Positions 34,090 to 42,940 of a stretch of DNA of 55,983 nt are shown here, piece by piece. Origin of the DNA: Sporosarcina cascadiensis. GTDB taxonomy: Bacteria > Bacillota > Bacilli > Bacillales_A > Planococcaceae. Each line of letters starts with the position of its first letter. The first letter of the stretch is position 1. Position numbers and translations under genes: made by a program. The DNA lies in NCBI RefSeq assembly GCF_009650995.1, contig NZ_WHVV01000018.1:1-55983 (forward strand). Reading direction: 5' to 3'. The notes beneath the pieces were generated by a model. That model did no database searches and had not been told where the DNA came from. It was given only the letters and a program-made list of their open reading frames with translations.

Positions 34090-35274
34090 TTAATTATCAT
34101 CGTCTGAAGCGAACATATACGTTCGATGATGGAACTTCATACTGAAAATGAGCCCAATCGCCAGCATATTACTGAACAGTGAACTGCCTCCGTAACTGAT
34201 AAACGGCAGCGGAATCCCTGTGATCGGCAGCAGCTGGATGTTCATGCCGATATTTTCAAAAACGTGGAACGCAATCATCGCAATGACGCCTGTACAGACG
34301 TAGACGCTGAACGGATCATGCAAGGATAGGGCGACTTTTGTCAAATGATAAATTAAAACGAAATACAAGGTAATCACGATGCAGGCTCCAATAAAACCGT
34401 ACTCTTCGCCAATTACACTGAATATGAAGTCTGTGTGATTTTCCGGAATATAGACAATCCGGCCAAGAAAACCTTTTCCCGTCAGCTCGCCTGAACCGAT
34501 TGCGGTCATCGCGGTGATGAGATTGTAACCTTCATCGGTCGGGTAAGAATACGGGTCGAGCCATGAATAGACCCTTTTAAATTGATAAGGGGAGAACCCG
34601 ATTTTGTCTAAAAAATCCTGTGCGTAGATCGCCATCCAGAGTATCCCTGCGGCAGTGGCGGCACCGATTGAAAAGATCGGCATCAGAAGCTTCCATGAAA
34701 TCCCTGACACAATGACGACAGCCGCGGTAATCGAAATAAAGACCAGAGAAGTCCCCAAGTCCGGCTGTTTCATTATAAAAAACAGCGGTACGACAAGCAT
34801 GAGAGCAATTTTTCCGAGCAGCTTCAGATCTGACTGAATGTCCCGCTGAAGTACTTTTTCATTATGCATGCTGACCATCCGGGCCAGTCCCAGAATAAAG
34901 AAGGTTTTGATGAATTCAGCAGGCTGAATCGTGCCGATGACCGGCAAATGCAGCCAGCGCTTCGCATTATATCGCATTTCTGCAATCTGTCCCTCTCCTC
35001 CCGGTGCGAGCATAAGGAACAGCAGTAGAAAAATCCCGAATCCATAAAAGTACCAGGCGGCTTTCTTATATTGCTCGGGCTCGAAATACATCACCATCGC
35101 AACGATGAAGGAACCAAGTACATACCATCGGACTTGTTTGATGACGAAGTTCTGTGTATATTGCTCTGAAGTTTGAGCAGATCCAATGACAACTAAACTA
35201 ATAATCCCGAATAACATAATAATAAAGGCCAGTGTCCAGTCGAATCGTTCACCGAGCCTGTTTGTTTGTTTCAA
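34090..35274 (-). CDS. FtsW/RodA/SpoVE-family glycosyltransferase, paralog 2
   Basis: 394 residues, ten membrane segments, same motifs as its neighbour (KQPDLGTSLVF, MTAIGSGELTGKGF, IPENHTDFIFSVIGEEYGF, GIPLPFISYGGSSL). The two proteins align end to end, including ERFDWTLAFI at the start and IGLIFSMKFHHR at the end, so they arose by tandem duplication but have diverged considerably. TTG start at 35274 with AAAGGTGAG. Divergent from ddl, fitting a cell-wall cluster. Confidence 0.9.
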   Translation of the reverse strand: MKQTNRLGERFDWTLAFIIMLFGIISLVVIGSAQTSEQYTQNFVIKQVRWYVLGSFIVAMVMYFEPEQYKKAAWYFYGFGIFLLLFLMLAPGGEGQIAEMRYNAKRWLHLPVIGTIQPAEFIKTFFILGLARMVSMHNEKVLQRDIQSDLKLLGKIALMLVVPLFFIMKQPDLGTSLVFISITAAVVIVSGISWKLLMPIFSIGAATAAGILWMAIYAQDFLDKIGFSPYQFKRVYSWLDPYSYPTDEGYNLITAMTAIGSGELTGKGFLGRIVYIPENHTDFIFSVIGEEYGFIGACIVITLYFVLIYHLTKVALSLHDPFSVYVCTGVIAMIAFHVFENIGMNIQLLPITGIPLPFISYGGSSLFSNMLAIGLIFSMKFHHRTYMFASDDDN

Positions 35275-35404
35275 TTAAGAACTCACCTTTTCTTTAGCTG
35301 TCATTCTCCTAGCTAGTATAATCTGTTATTACAATCTCTTATTATATCGTATATGTTTTTAAGAAGTACACTGATTAATGGACGCATAGTGAAATGATTA
35401 GTTT

Positions 35405-35453
35405 CGGTATTCGCCAAAAAGAATACCGGCCGCTAGTTTTTCGTTCATGAACG
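35405..35453 (+). promoter_or_regulatory. Inverted repeats upstream of ddl
   Basis: CGGTATTC / GAATACCG hairpin (35405-35428), then a perfect 12-bp palindrome CGTTCATGAACG (35442-35453) that sits within CCGC...GCGG followed by TTTT. They lie between rodA paralog 2 and ddl; function unknown, possibly a small attenuator or operator. Confidence 0.35.
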
Positions 35454-35508
35454 GGCGGTTTTCATGGTAAACTGTATGAATGAAATCTACGGAATGCGAG
35501 GAGATCAA

Positions 35509-36573
35509 ATGAAAAAACGATTAGGGTTAGTATATGGCGGAAAATCCGCAGAACATGAGGTGTCTCTTTCAACAGCACGCGCAGTAACACAGGCGCTTGA
35601 TTTGGAAAAATATGAAGTGCTGCCAATTTATATTACGATGCAGGGAGAATGGCTGAAGGGTGCGCCGCTTGAAGGGCCGGTCGATGAGATGGAAACACTT
35701 CGCCTGAAAAAAGAAGGAACACCGGAGCCTGATCATATCGAAGGCTTTCTGGCAGGCGATATGCCAGACGTAATTTTGCCGCTGCTGCATGGAACAAACG
35801 GGGAAGACGGCACGGTGCAGGGATTGTTTGAAGTGCTGAATCTTCCATACGCAGGCAACGGGGTGCTTGCTTCATCAGCGGGCATGGATAAGGTTGTCAT
35901 GAAGCAATTATTCGCACAGGCCGGTCTGGCGCAAGTGGAATATGTGCATTTTATTCGCAGCGCCTGGCAGGATGATGCGGAAAGTTTACTGGACATGGCG
36001 GAAAAAACACTGCCTTATCCGATGTTTGTCAAGCCTGCAAATCTGGGATCAAGTGTCGGCATCAGTAAAGCGGATGACCGTGAATCATTACGAAAAGCGA
36101 TCGAGCTTGCATTGAAATTTGACCGCAAAATCATCGTGGAAAAAGGAATTACGGCACGCGAAATTGAGATGGCAGTTCTCGGCAATGACCACCCGGAAGT
36201 TTCGATTGCCGGCGAAATTCGTCCGGTTGCAGAGTTTTATGACTATGAAGCAAAATATCAGGATCAAAGCACAGAGCTTTCAATTCCGGCTGAAGTTCCC
36301 GTTTCTGTCGCGGAGCATATGAAAGATATGGCGATCCGCGCATTCAAAGTATTGGATTGTGCAGGACTCGTCCGCGCAGACTTCTTTGTGACTTCAGATA
36401 ATGAAGTGCTGATCAATGAAGTCAATACGCTGCCGGGCTTTACGCCGACGAGCATGTTCCCGCTGCTTTGGCAGAAATCAGGAGTCGCGTATCCGGATTT
36501 AATTGACCGATTGATCGATCTTGCCATTGAACGCCATGCGGAAAAACAACAACTGCATTATACAATGGACTGA
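35509..36573 (+). CDS. ddl: D-alanine--D-alanine ligase
   Basis: ATP-grasp enzyme that makes the D-Ala-D-Ala dipeptide for peptidoglycan; cytoplasmic. 354 residues. Visible motifs: LVYGGKSAEHEVSLSTA at the N-terminus, HGTNGEDGTVQGLFEVLNLP, VKPANLGSSVGISKA for ATP binding, and NEVNTLPGFTPTSMFP at the metal/active site. GAGGAGAT fixes the ATG at 35509; the frame is open 45 bases further upstream. murF follows 14 bases later, giving the two consecutive steps of precursor synthesis in one transcript. Confidence 0.96.
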   Translation: MKKRLGLVYGGKSAEHEVSLSTARAVTQALDLEKYEVLPIYITMQGEWLKGAPLEGPVDEMETLRLKKEGTPEPDHIEGFLAGDMPDVILPLLHGTNGEDGTVQGLFEVLNLPYAGNGVLASSAGMDKVVMKQLFAQAGLAQVEYVHFIRSAWQDDAESLLDMAEKTLPYPMFVKPANLGSSVGISKADDRESLRKAIELALKFDRKIIVEKGITAREIEMAVLGNDHPEVSIAGEIRPVAEFYDYEAKYQDQSTELSIPAEVPVSVAEHMKDMAIRAFKVLDCAGLVRADFFVTSDNEVLINEVNTLPGFTPTSMFPLLWQKSGVAYPDLIDRLIDLAIERHAEKQQLHYTMD

Positions 36574-36587
36574 GCGGAGGATATAAC

Positions 36588-37958
36588 GTGAAACGAAGAC
36601 TAACTAGAATTCAGCAATGGCTGCAGGCTGACGGGCAGCACATCGGCGGGCAGCTCATCACAGGCGTCTGTATCGATTCACGCAATGTGCAGGCGGGAGA
36701 TCTGTTCATTCCGTTTCGGGGAGAGCAAGTGAATGGGCATCGTTTTGCTGAAGGAGCGATTGAGCGCGGTGCAGCCGCGGCTCTTTGGCAGAAAGATGAA
36801 CCGAACCCGCCAGCGCATCTTCCTCTCTTATTTGTAGAGGATGCAGAACTGGCTTTGCAGCAAATGGCACGGAGTTACCGGCAGGAACTCAAATGTAAAG
36901 TCATCGGGGTAACCGGCTCGAACGGCAAGACGTCAACGAAAGATTTAATCGCCGGTGTCTTGTCTCCGTATTTCAGCGTCAAGAAAACGGAAGGTAATTT
37001 CAATAATGAACTTGGCCTGCCTCTGACGCTGTTAGCTGTGGAAGATGAAACCGAGATAGCCATTTTAGAAATGGGCATGAGCGGGTTTGGAGAAATCTCT
37101 TTCTTAACGACACTCGCCGCTCCAGATTTTGCGGTCATCACAAATATTGGGGAAGCGCATATGCAGGACCTCGGTTCACGTGAAGGCATTGCGAAAGCAA
37201 AATTTGAAATCATTGATGGTCTGTCCGAAGACGGAATCCTTTTATACGATGGCGATGAACCGCTGCTGCGTACGCTGACGGCTGGCAAGCCTGCTGTGCA
37301 AAGTGTTTCATTCGGCTATGGACAGGCGGATTTGACGGTAGGGGAAGTTCATTCGACGGATCAAGGAAGTTCGTTTGACGTAACGGGCAGGCTGCAGGGT
37401 CAGTTCACAATTCCGGTATACGGCGCGCATCAGGTGAAGAACGCATTAGCAGCAATGCTGATTGCCAATAAACTCGGGCTGACGGATCAGCAGATTAAAG
37501 TCGGGCTGCAGCAAACAGCGCTGACCGATATGCGAATGCAGCCGGTTGCCGGTCTGAACGGCTCGCTGCTCATCAATGATGCCTACAACGCAGCACCGAC
37601 TTCGATGCGTGCGGCATTCCGTTTTATAGAAGACACATCAGTGCGTCAGGAAAAATGGCTCGTCCTTGGAGATATGCTCGAATTGGGAAAAGAAGAACAG
37701 GCGTATCATGAAGGCCTCGCGGAGGATTTGCTGAAAATGGACCTTGCGGGAGTTGCGCTGCTCGGGAGCCGGATGAAGTGGCTGGCAGATAAGCTGACGG
37801 ACTTTTCAGGCGAAGTCATGTGGACGGCAAACGACGCGGAACTGATTGTGGAAGCACTGCGGCCGAAATTGACGAAACAGACCGTTGTGCTGTGCAAAGG
37901 TTCAAGAGGAATGAAGCTGGAGCGGATTATCGACGCGTTGACAGAGGGAAGACAGTGA
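36588..37958 (+). CDS. murF: UDP-N-acetylmuramoyl-tripeptide--D-alanyl-D-alanine ligase
   Basis: Adds D-Ala-D-Ala to the UDP-MurNAc-tripeptide, the last cytoplasmic step before lipid linkage. 456 residues. ATP-binding GVTGSNGKTSTKDLI is at about residue 106; the segments EGNFNNELGLPLTLL and LLINDAYNAAPTSMRAAF are Mur ligase signatures. GTG start with GCGGAGGATATAAC. It directly uses the product of the upstream ddl and overlaps the downstream esterase by four bases. Confidence 0.96.
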   Translation: MKRRLTRIQQWLQADGQHIGGQLITGVCIDSRNVQAGDLFIPFRGEQVNGHRFAEGAIERGAAAALWQKDEPNPPAHLPLLFVEDAELALQQMARSYRQELKCKVIGVTGSNGKTSTKDLIAGVLSPYFSVKKTEGNFNNELGLPLTLLAVEDETEIAILEMGMSGFGEISFLTTLAAPDFAVITNIGEAHMQDLGSREGIAKAKFEIIDGLSEDGILLYDGDEPLLRTLTAGKPAVQSVSFGYGQADLTVGEVHSTDQGSSFDVTGRLQGQFTIPVYGAHQVKNALAAMLIANKLGLTDQQIKVGLQQTALTDMRMQPVAGLNGSLLINDAYNAAPTSMRAAFRFIEDTSVRQEKWLVLGDMLELGKEEQAYHEGLAEDLLKMDLAGVALLGSRMKWLADKLTDFSGEVMWTANDAELIVEALRPKLTKQTVVLCKGSRGMKLERIIDALTEGRQ

Positions 37959-38647
37959 AGACAGGCGTACTGTTTATCCATGGTTTTACCGGCGGTCCGT
38001 TTGAAATTGCCCCGCTTAGACAGTATTTGAAACAGCATACGGACTGGGAAATAGCAGTACCGGTTTTGCCGGGGCATGAATTAGGGCGCAATCTGCAGGA
38101 AGGCTCTGCTGCTTCCTGGATCATGGCGGCGGAACTGGAACTGCAGCGGCTGATGAAAGAAACGGACCGCGTAATTGTCATTGGATTTTCTATGGGCGGT
38201 TTGATCGCGATGTATCTGTCCCTGCGCTATCCAATTGATAAACTGGTTTTGCTGAGTGCGGCGGCCAAATACATAAGCCCGCGGATTCTCGTGGAAGACG
38301 CAAAAGTAGTGATGAGAACTTCGAAGAGCGGCTGCTATCCTGCAGATTCTTTTTATCATCTGTACAATTACAAGTTGACACATACGCCGGTTCGTGCAGC
38401 GCTTGAGTTCTTAAAAGTAGTCCGCCTGGTCCGCCCGTATCATCATGATGTTCGGACACCTGTCTGTATTGTTCAGGGAAAACGGGACGGTATTGTACCG
38501 GCTGTCACAGCGGATCTGCTTTACGAACAGCTTGGCTCGGATGAAAAACAGCTGATTTATTCAGAGCACGGAAAGCATCATATTTGCTACAGCAATGACC
38601 GGTATGAATGGTTTTCCAGAGTGCTGGCATTCCTCTCAAAAGACTGA
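37955..38647 (+). CDS. Alpha/beta hydrolase, Est30-like carboxylesterase
   Basis: 230 residues, serine hydrolase of the monoacylglycerol lipase/carboxylesterase group. The catalytic triad can be read: Ser in GFSMGG, Asp in GKRDGIVP, His in GKHHIC; the oxyanion region is FIHGFTGGPFE. No signal peptide, so cytoplasmic. The GTG start is contained in GTGA, overlapping the murF stop by four bases, and AGAGGGAAG lies inside murF. The tight coupling with murF is conserved in related genomes by my recollection, but a cell-wall role is not established. Confidence 0.88.
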   Translation: MKTGVLFIHGFTGGPFEIAPLRQYLKQHTDWEIAVPVLPGHELGRNLQEGSAASWIMAAELELQRLMKETDRVIVIGFSMGGLIAMYLSLRYPIDKLVLLSAAAKYISPRILVEDAKVVMRTSKSGCYPADSFYHLYNYKLTHTPVRAALEFLKVVRLVRPYHHDVRTPVCIVQGKRDGIVPAVTADLLYEQLGSDEKQLIYSEHGKHHICYSNDRYEWFSRVLAFLSKD

Positions 38648-38670
38648 TTAATGGAACTTAAGCTGATTCG

Positions 38671-38699
38671 TTGCAGTCTGGCGCCGGCCGTGGTAAACT
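38671..38699 (+). promoter_or_regulatory. Candidate promoter of cshA
   Basis: TTGCAG (38671-38676), a 17-base spacer ending in an extended -10 TG, and TAAACT (38694-38699). If used, it gives a leader of about 370 nucleotides. Confidence 0.45.
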
Positions 38700-38729
38700 C
38701 ATGAGAGGAATTGGATACATTTACACGGC

Positions 38730-38763
38730 ACTCTTCCGTTTTTCACGGAGAGTACTTTTTTTT
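38730..38763 (+). terminator. Terminator-like hairpin in the cshA leader
   Basis: ACTCTTCCGT / ACGGAGAGT stem with one bulged T, followed by AC and eight T residues. It either ends the ddl-murF-esterase transcript or acts as an attenuator for cshA; it lies downstream of the candidate cshA promoter. Confidence 0.65.
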
Positions 38764-39066
38764 GAATAAAACGGTGGATTATCGGACAAACTAACAATGA
38801 TTTGTCGATCCAACCGCTCGGCAAGGACCGAGCTTTCCTTGTATGTCACAGGTTTAACCATTGTGCTTCTTAAATAAATCTGGACGCAATTACGCCGAGG
38901 CGTGATTGATATGACCCCTCTCCATCCGCAAAAATGCTCCTGTGAGTTTTTTAAATGCCAGAGATGGTTCTATCGGAAATGCTCCCACTTTCAAAGTATA
39001 TGGCTCGAAGTTGCCGCGCTTTCATTTGCAAATGTAACCAATTGTCAAATGAAGAAATAAAGGAGA
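38764..39066 (+). other. Long leader region upstream of cshA with possible upstream ORF
   Basis: About 300 bases without an established gene. A hairpin (AATTACGCC / GGCGTGATT, 38888-38907) is followed by an open frame at 38911-39060 coding for 49 residues with five cysteines (MTPLHPQKCSCEFFKCQRWF at its start). A GAGGCGTGAT lies just before its ATG, and its stop overlaps the cshA ribosome binding site. Long structured leaders are common for cold-shock helicase genes; whether the frame is translated is uncertain. Confidence 0.4.
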
Positions 39067-39075
39067 ATGAATATT

Positions 39076-40602
39076 TTGACGAAGTTTTCAGAATTGAATA
39101 TTAGTGAAACAACACAGAACGCCTTGCTGCGCATGGGGTTTGAAGAAGCAACACCGATCCAGGAAGGTACCATTACATTTGGTATGGAAGGCCGCGACGT
39201 AATCGGTCAGGCTCAGACAGGTACAGGGAAAACTGCAGCTTTCGGTATTCCGATCATTGAAAAATTGGACCCTAAAAGCCAGGCAGTTCAAGCGTTGGTC
39301 ATCGCACCGACTCGTGAATTGGCTATCCAGGTATCAGAAGAAATCTATCGTGTAGGTTTCGGCAGCCGTGCGAAAGTACTTTCCGTATATGGCGGACAGG
39401 AAATCGGACGTCAAATCCGTGCGCTACGTAATAATCCGAACATCGTAGTTGGTACACCAGGACGTATCCTGGACCATATCAACCGTAAAACATTGAAGCT
39501 TGATAACGTTCAGACACTTGTCTTGGACGAAGCAGATGAAATGTTGAACATGGGCTTCATTGAAGATATCAACACCATTCTTGCAAGTGTACCGGCTGAG
39601 CGTCAGACATTGCTGTTCTCAGCAACGATGCCTGCTCCGATCCGTAAAATTGCAGAAACATTCATGAAGAATCCTGAAATGGTGAAAATTAAATCAAAAG
39701 AAATGACTGTTGAAAATATTGAGCAGTTTTTCGTGAAATCACATGAACGTGAGAAGTTTGATATCCTTTCAAGATTGCTTAACGTTCACCAGCCTGAATT
39801 GGCGATCGTCTTTGGCCGTACAAAGCGCCGGGTAGATGAACTTGCACATGCACTTAGCATCCGCGGTTACTTAGCTGAAGGAATCCACGGTGATTTAACT
39901 CAAGCGAAGCGTATGTCAGTATTGCGTCAGTTCAAAGAGAATAAAATCGATGTGCTTGTAGCGACAGACGTAGCAGCACGCGGTTTAGATATCACTGGTG
40001 TGACACATGTTTACAACTTTGATATCCCTCAAGATCCGGAAAGCTATGTACACCGTATCGGACGTACAGGCCGTGCAGGTAAGAGCGGAGTGGCGGTTAC
40101 ATTCGTAACACCTCGTGAAATGGGCTACCTTCGCATCGTTGAGGAAACGACTAAGAAGCGTATGACTCCTTTACGTCCGCCGACATCTGATGAAGCACTC
40201 ATGGAACAAAAGAAAATAGCGGTAGAATCTTTAGCTGAAGCGGTTGAACAAAATAACTCAGAAGACTATGCAGGACTTGCAGGACAGCTTCTTGAGAAAT
40301 TTGATGCGAAAGATATCATCGCAGCAGCTCTTCGTTCATTAACGAAGGATGTGGATGAGACTCCTGTAACTATTACAGAAGAGCGTCCTCTTCCATCACG
40401 CAGAACTTCTTCGGGCGGCAATCGTGGCGGCTATAAAGGCAATCGCAGCGGCGGCAGTGGCGGACGCTCACAAGGCGGACGCAGCAGAAACTTCAGTGGT
40501 GGCGGTGCAGGCGGTTCAAGACGCAGCAGCGGCCCGCGCGACAGCGGAAGAAGAGACGGCGGTTCACGTCGCAGCAGCAGCAGTAATCGTTCAGAACGAT
40601 AA
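39076..40602 (+). CDS. cshA: DEAD-box ATP-dependent RNA helicase CshA
   Basis: 508 residues. Helicase core with Q motif GFEEATPIQ, motif [11 protein letters not shown], motif II DEAD ([13 protein letters not shown]), SAT, and [10 protein letters not shown]. The last 80 residues are a low-complexity tail rich in Gly, Arg and Ser (repeats such as [14 protein letters not shown]), which binds RNA. CshA remodels RNA in ribosome assembly and mRNA turnover, especially in the cold. AGGAG at 39061-39065 abuts the ATG at 39067 but is ten bases before TTG at 39076, which gives [10 protein letters not shown], so TTG is preferred. Confidence 0.95.
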   Translation: MTKFSELNISETTQNALLRMGFEEATPIQEGTITFGMEGRDVIGQAQTGTGKTAAFGIPIIEKLDPKSQAVQALVIAPTRELAIQVSEEIYRVGFGSRAKVLSVYGGQEIGRQIRALRNNPNIVVGTPGRILDHINRKTLKLDNVQTLVLDEADEMLNMGFIEDINTILASVPAERQTLLFSATMPAPIRKIAETFMKNPEMVKIKSKEMTVENIEQFFVKSHEREKFDILSRLLNVHQPELAIVFGRTKRRVDELAHALSIRGYLAEGIHGDLTQAKRMSVLRQFKENKIDVLVATDVAARGLDITGVTHVYNFDIPQDPESYVHRIGRTGRAGKSGVAVTFVTPREMGYLRIVEETTKKRMTPLRPPTSDEALMEQKKIAVESLAEAVEQNNSEDYAGLAGQLLEKFDAKDIIAAALRSLTKDVDETPVTITEERPLPSRRTSSGGNRGGYKGNRSGGSGGRSQGGRSRNFSGGGAGGSRRSSGPRDSGRRDGGSRRSSSSNRSER

Positions 40603-40618
40603 GAAAAAGAATATATTG

Positions 40619-40653
40619 ATCCGGGTTTGCTTCTGGCAGCCCGGATTTTTTTT
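40619..40653 (+). terminator. Terminator of cshA
   Basis: ATCCGGG / CCCGGAT stem followed by eight T residues. Confidence 0.9.
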
Positions 40654-40751
40654 GCATAAATTATGATATGATCGGGTAGGATGAAACGTTTTTACGGCTG
40701 TACCGTATACATAGCATATACATATTAGATTTTTACAAAGGAGCGGATGCA

Positions 40752-41231
40752 ATGAGACAGCAGCCTGCCAATCAAATTTCCAGGAAAGGTCTGACCGTCT
40801 GGAGATTATACGGCATGATACAAACTGTAATTGTGCTGGCCGTAGCGGCTGGTTTAGGATTTCTGATTTATTATTTTGAGTGGCCGAAGTGGATCGGTAT
40901 TATAATCGCGGTCTTTATCATCCTGCAAGCATTTTTCTCTATTTATTTATTTCCGAAAATCAGGTGGGAACGCTGGCGCTATGAAGTGCGGGAAGCGGAG
41001 ATTGAACTGCAGCACGGACTTTTCATTGTCAACCGTACATTGATTCCGATGGTCCGCGTACAGCATGTGGATACCGCAGAAGGACCAATTTTACGCAAAT
41101 ACGGTCTTGCCTCCATCACCATTTCCACTGCAGCAACCAATCATTCAATTCCTGCTTTGGTGACAGAGGAAGCAGATGAATTGCGCAACCGGATTTCCAT
41201 GTTTGCAAGGGTGGCGAAAGACGATGTCTGA
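40752..41231 (+). CDS. YdbS-like bacterial PH-domain membrane protein
   Basis: 159 residues: two membrane segments (about 25-65) and one bPH2 (DUF304) domain with the hallmark ELQHGLFIVNRTLIPMVRVQ. Its partner is the overlapping downstream gene, as in B. subtilis ydbST, where the pair has been linked to resistance against certain bacteriocins. AAAGGAGCGG precedes the ATG. Confidence 0.88.
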   Translation: MRQQPANQISRKGLTVWRLYGMIQTVIVLAVAAGLGFLIYYFEWPKWIGIIIAVFIILQAFFSIYLFPKIRWERWRYEVREAEIELQHGLFIVNRTLIPMVRVQHVDTAEGPILRKYGLASITISTAATNHSIPALVTEEADELRNRISMFARVAKDDV

Positions 41232-42732
41232 GCAGCGTTATAAATTGCATTGGGTGACCGCGGTTGTGGAAACTGCAAAGGCATTAAAGGAAATGATTGG
41301 ACCGTTCATCCTCCTGGTGGTGGTAAACGGTTTCAAAGGCGAAAGCACTGCTCCTTGGTTTTTTAAGTATTGGACGCTGATCATTTTTGGTATTCTTGTG
41401 CTCTTTACGCTGGTCTCGGGCGTGATTAAGTGGCGGCGTTTTGATTATTGGTTTGAAGATCAGGAACTGCGGATGATCTCAGGTTTATTTGTCCGGAAAA
41501 AACGCTATATTCCGTTTGATCGCATTCAGAGTCTGGATTATACGGAAGGAATCTTTCACCGGATGTTTAATTTGGTGAAAGTGAAAGTGGAAACGGCAGG
41601 GTCATCATCCGGCAAGGATGCAGAGGCGGAGCTGACAGCGATTACGAAAGAGGCTGCTAGGCAGATCGAGGAGGAAATTCAGAGAGCGAAACAATTCAGG
41701 ATTATCGGTCCTTCGCTGAGAAGCAATGAAGACGCAGAGCTGGTGCTTCACAGGGAACCTGAATCTGCTTCTGCAAAGCAAGCAGTTAAGCCTGTAAAAA
41801 CCGTTTTCTCGATGACGACAGGTGATTTGCTGATGCTGGCAACCACTTCAGGAGGTATCGGCGTTATTTTATCAGGTGCCGCTGTGTTTTTATCACAAAT
41901 TGAAGAGCTGATTCCATTTGAATGGTTATTTGGAGAATTGGAATCATTCATGCGTTTTGGTGTGCTGGTAATTACTATTATGATTACGATGGGTCTTCTA
42001 ATAGTTTGGCTGCTTTCTGTAGTGATGACTTTTCTTGCAAATTATGATTTCAAAGTCATGCTGGAAAAAGATGATTTGATTATCACCAGAGGATTACTCG
42101 AGAAGAAACGTGTCACGGTGCCTCTTAATCGAATACAAAATATCACGATTGCAGAGAATCCGATTAGGCAGTTATTCGGTTATTCCACCGTCATTGTCAA
42201 CAGTGCGGGCGGGATGGGCGAGAGTGCCCGTATCAAATTGTTTCCTCTGGCAAAACGAAACCGCGTAATCGAGCCGCTGCAAGAACTGTTTCCTGCTCTT
42301 GATTTCAATATGCCTGAAGACAAGCTGAGTGGTCGCGGCAGACGCTTCTATTACCGTTTCAAACTTTTTCTGGTATTGGCCGCAGCAGGAGCCGTATCCT
42401 ATTATTTCTTCCCATATGGCTTGTTTGCGCTGATTCTGCTCCCTGTTGTTTGGGCATTTGGACGCTGGCAGTACAACACCGCAGCTTACTCCATTTTGCC
42501 GAAACAGCTGACGATGCGGTTCCGGACTGTCAGCCGACATACTGTGTTTACGGAAAAGAACCGAATACAGTCCATGGAGATGGACCAAAACTATTTCCAT
42601 CGCAGACAAAAAGTGGCTACCCTGACAATCAACGTAAAATCCGGCATGACAGCAGACTCTCCGGCAATCCGTCACATGCCCGAAGAAGCAGCAGAACAGT
42701 TTTTGGCATGGTATGAGCATCGGGTTGAATAG
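41224..42732 (+). CDS. YdbT-like protein with three PH domains
   Basis: 502 residues with membrane segments at about 20-60, 205-280 and 380-420 and three bPH2 domains, each with the LFVRKKRYIPFDRIQSLDYT-like signature (second: GLLEKKRVTVPLNRIQNITI; third: VFTEKNRIQSMEMDQNYF). The ATG at 41224 overlaps the ydbS stop by eight bases. The final residues WYEHRVE are encoded by the first unit of a 21-bp repeat array that continues past the stop, so the C-terminus may have been shaped by the repeat. Confidence 0.88.
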   Translation: MSEQRYKLHWVTAVVETAKALKEMIGPFILLVVVNGFKGESTAPWFFKYWTLIIFGILVLFTLVSGVIKWRRFDYWFEDQELRMISGLFVRKKRYIPFDRIQSLDYTEGIFHRMFNLVKVKVETAGSSSGKDAEAELTAITKEAARQIEEEIQRAKQFRIIGPSLRSNEDAELVLHREPESASAKQAVKPVKTVFSMTTGDLLMLATTSGGIGVILSGAAVFLSQIEELIPFEWLFGELESFMRFGVLVITIMITMGLLIVWLLSVVMTFLANYDFKVMLEKDDLIITRGLLEKKRVTVPLNRIQNITIAENPIRQLFGYSTVIVNSAGGMGESARIKLFPLAKRNRVIEPLQELFPALDFNMPEDKLSGRGRRFYYRFKLFLVLAAAGAVSYYFFPYGLFALILLPVVWAFGRWQYNTAAYSILPKQLTMRFRTVSRHTVFTEKNRIQSMEMDQNYFHRRQKVATLTINVKSGMTADSPAIRHMPEEAAEQFLAWYEHRVE

Positions 42733-42880
42733 CTATGAGCACGAGGGAATGTCTTATGATCATGTGCAGGCCCGGTATGATCACAGGCGGAGTTTTAATG
42801 ATCACTCGGCCGTACATTATGAGCGGCCGGCTGGATTCAATGAGCACCCGCCGATGTTTCATGAGCAACTGACTGTAAAA
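42712..42880 (+). repeat. 21-bp-phased TATGAKC array starting inside ydbT
   Basis: Cores TATGAGC, TATGAGC, TATGATC, TATGATC, AATGATC, TATGAGC, AATGAGC and CATGAGC start at 42712, 42734, 42755, 42776, 42797, 42818, 42839 and 42860. All steps are 21 bases except the first, 22. The first unit lies in the last codons of ydbT. Inter-core sequence is not conserved. A heptad open frame results, but without a start signal. Same core as the array at 16761-16907. Confidence 0.85.
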
Positions 42881-42898
42881 GTCGCAAGCCGCAAGCTG

Positions 42899-42932
42899 CA
42901 AAAAAGCCAGACAAGAAAACTTGTCTGGCTTT
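42899..42932 (-). terminator. Terminator of the rhomboid gene
   Basis: AGCCAGACAAG / CTTGTCTGGCT perfect stem with a four-base loop; on the minus strand a T run follows. It may also stop plus-strand transcription from ydbT. Confidence 0.85.
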
Positions 42933-42940
42933 GTGTTCAG

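Noticed and set aside
39067..39075. ATG at 39067 as the cshA start
   Set aside because: Only one base separates it from AGGAG, too close for initiation; TTG at 39076 is properly spaced and matches the expected N-terminus.
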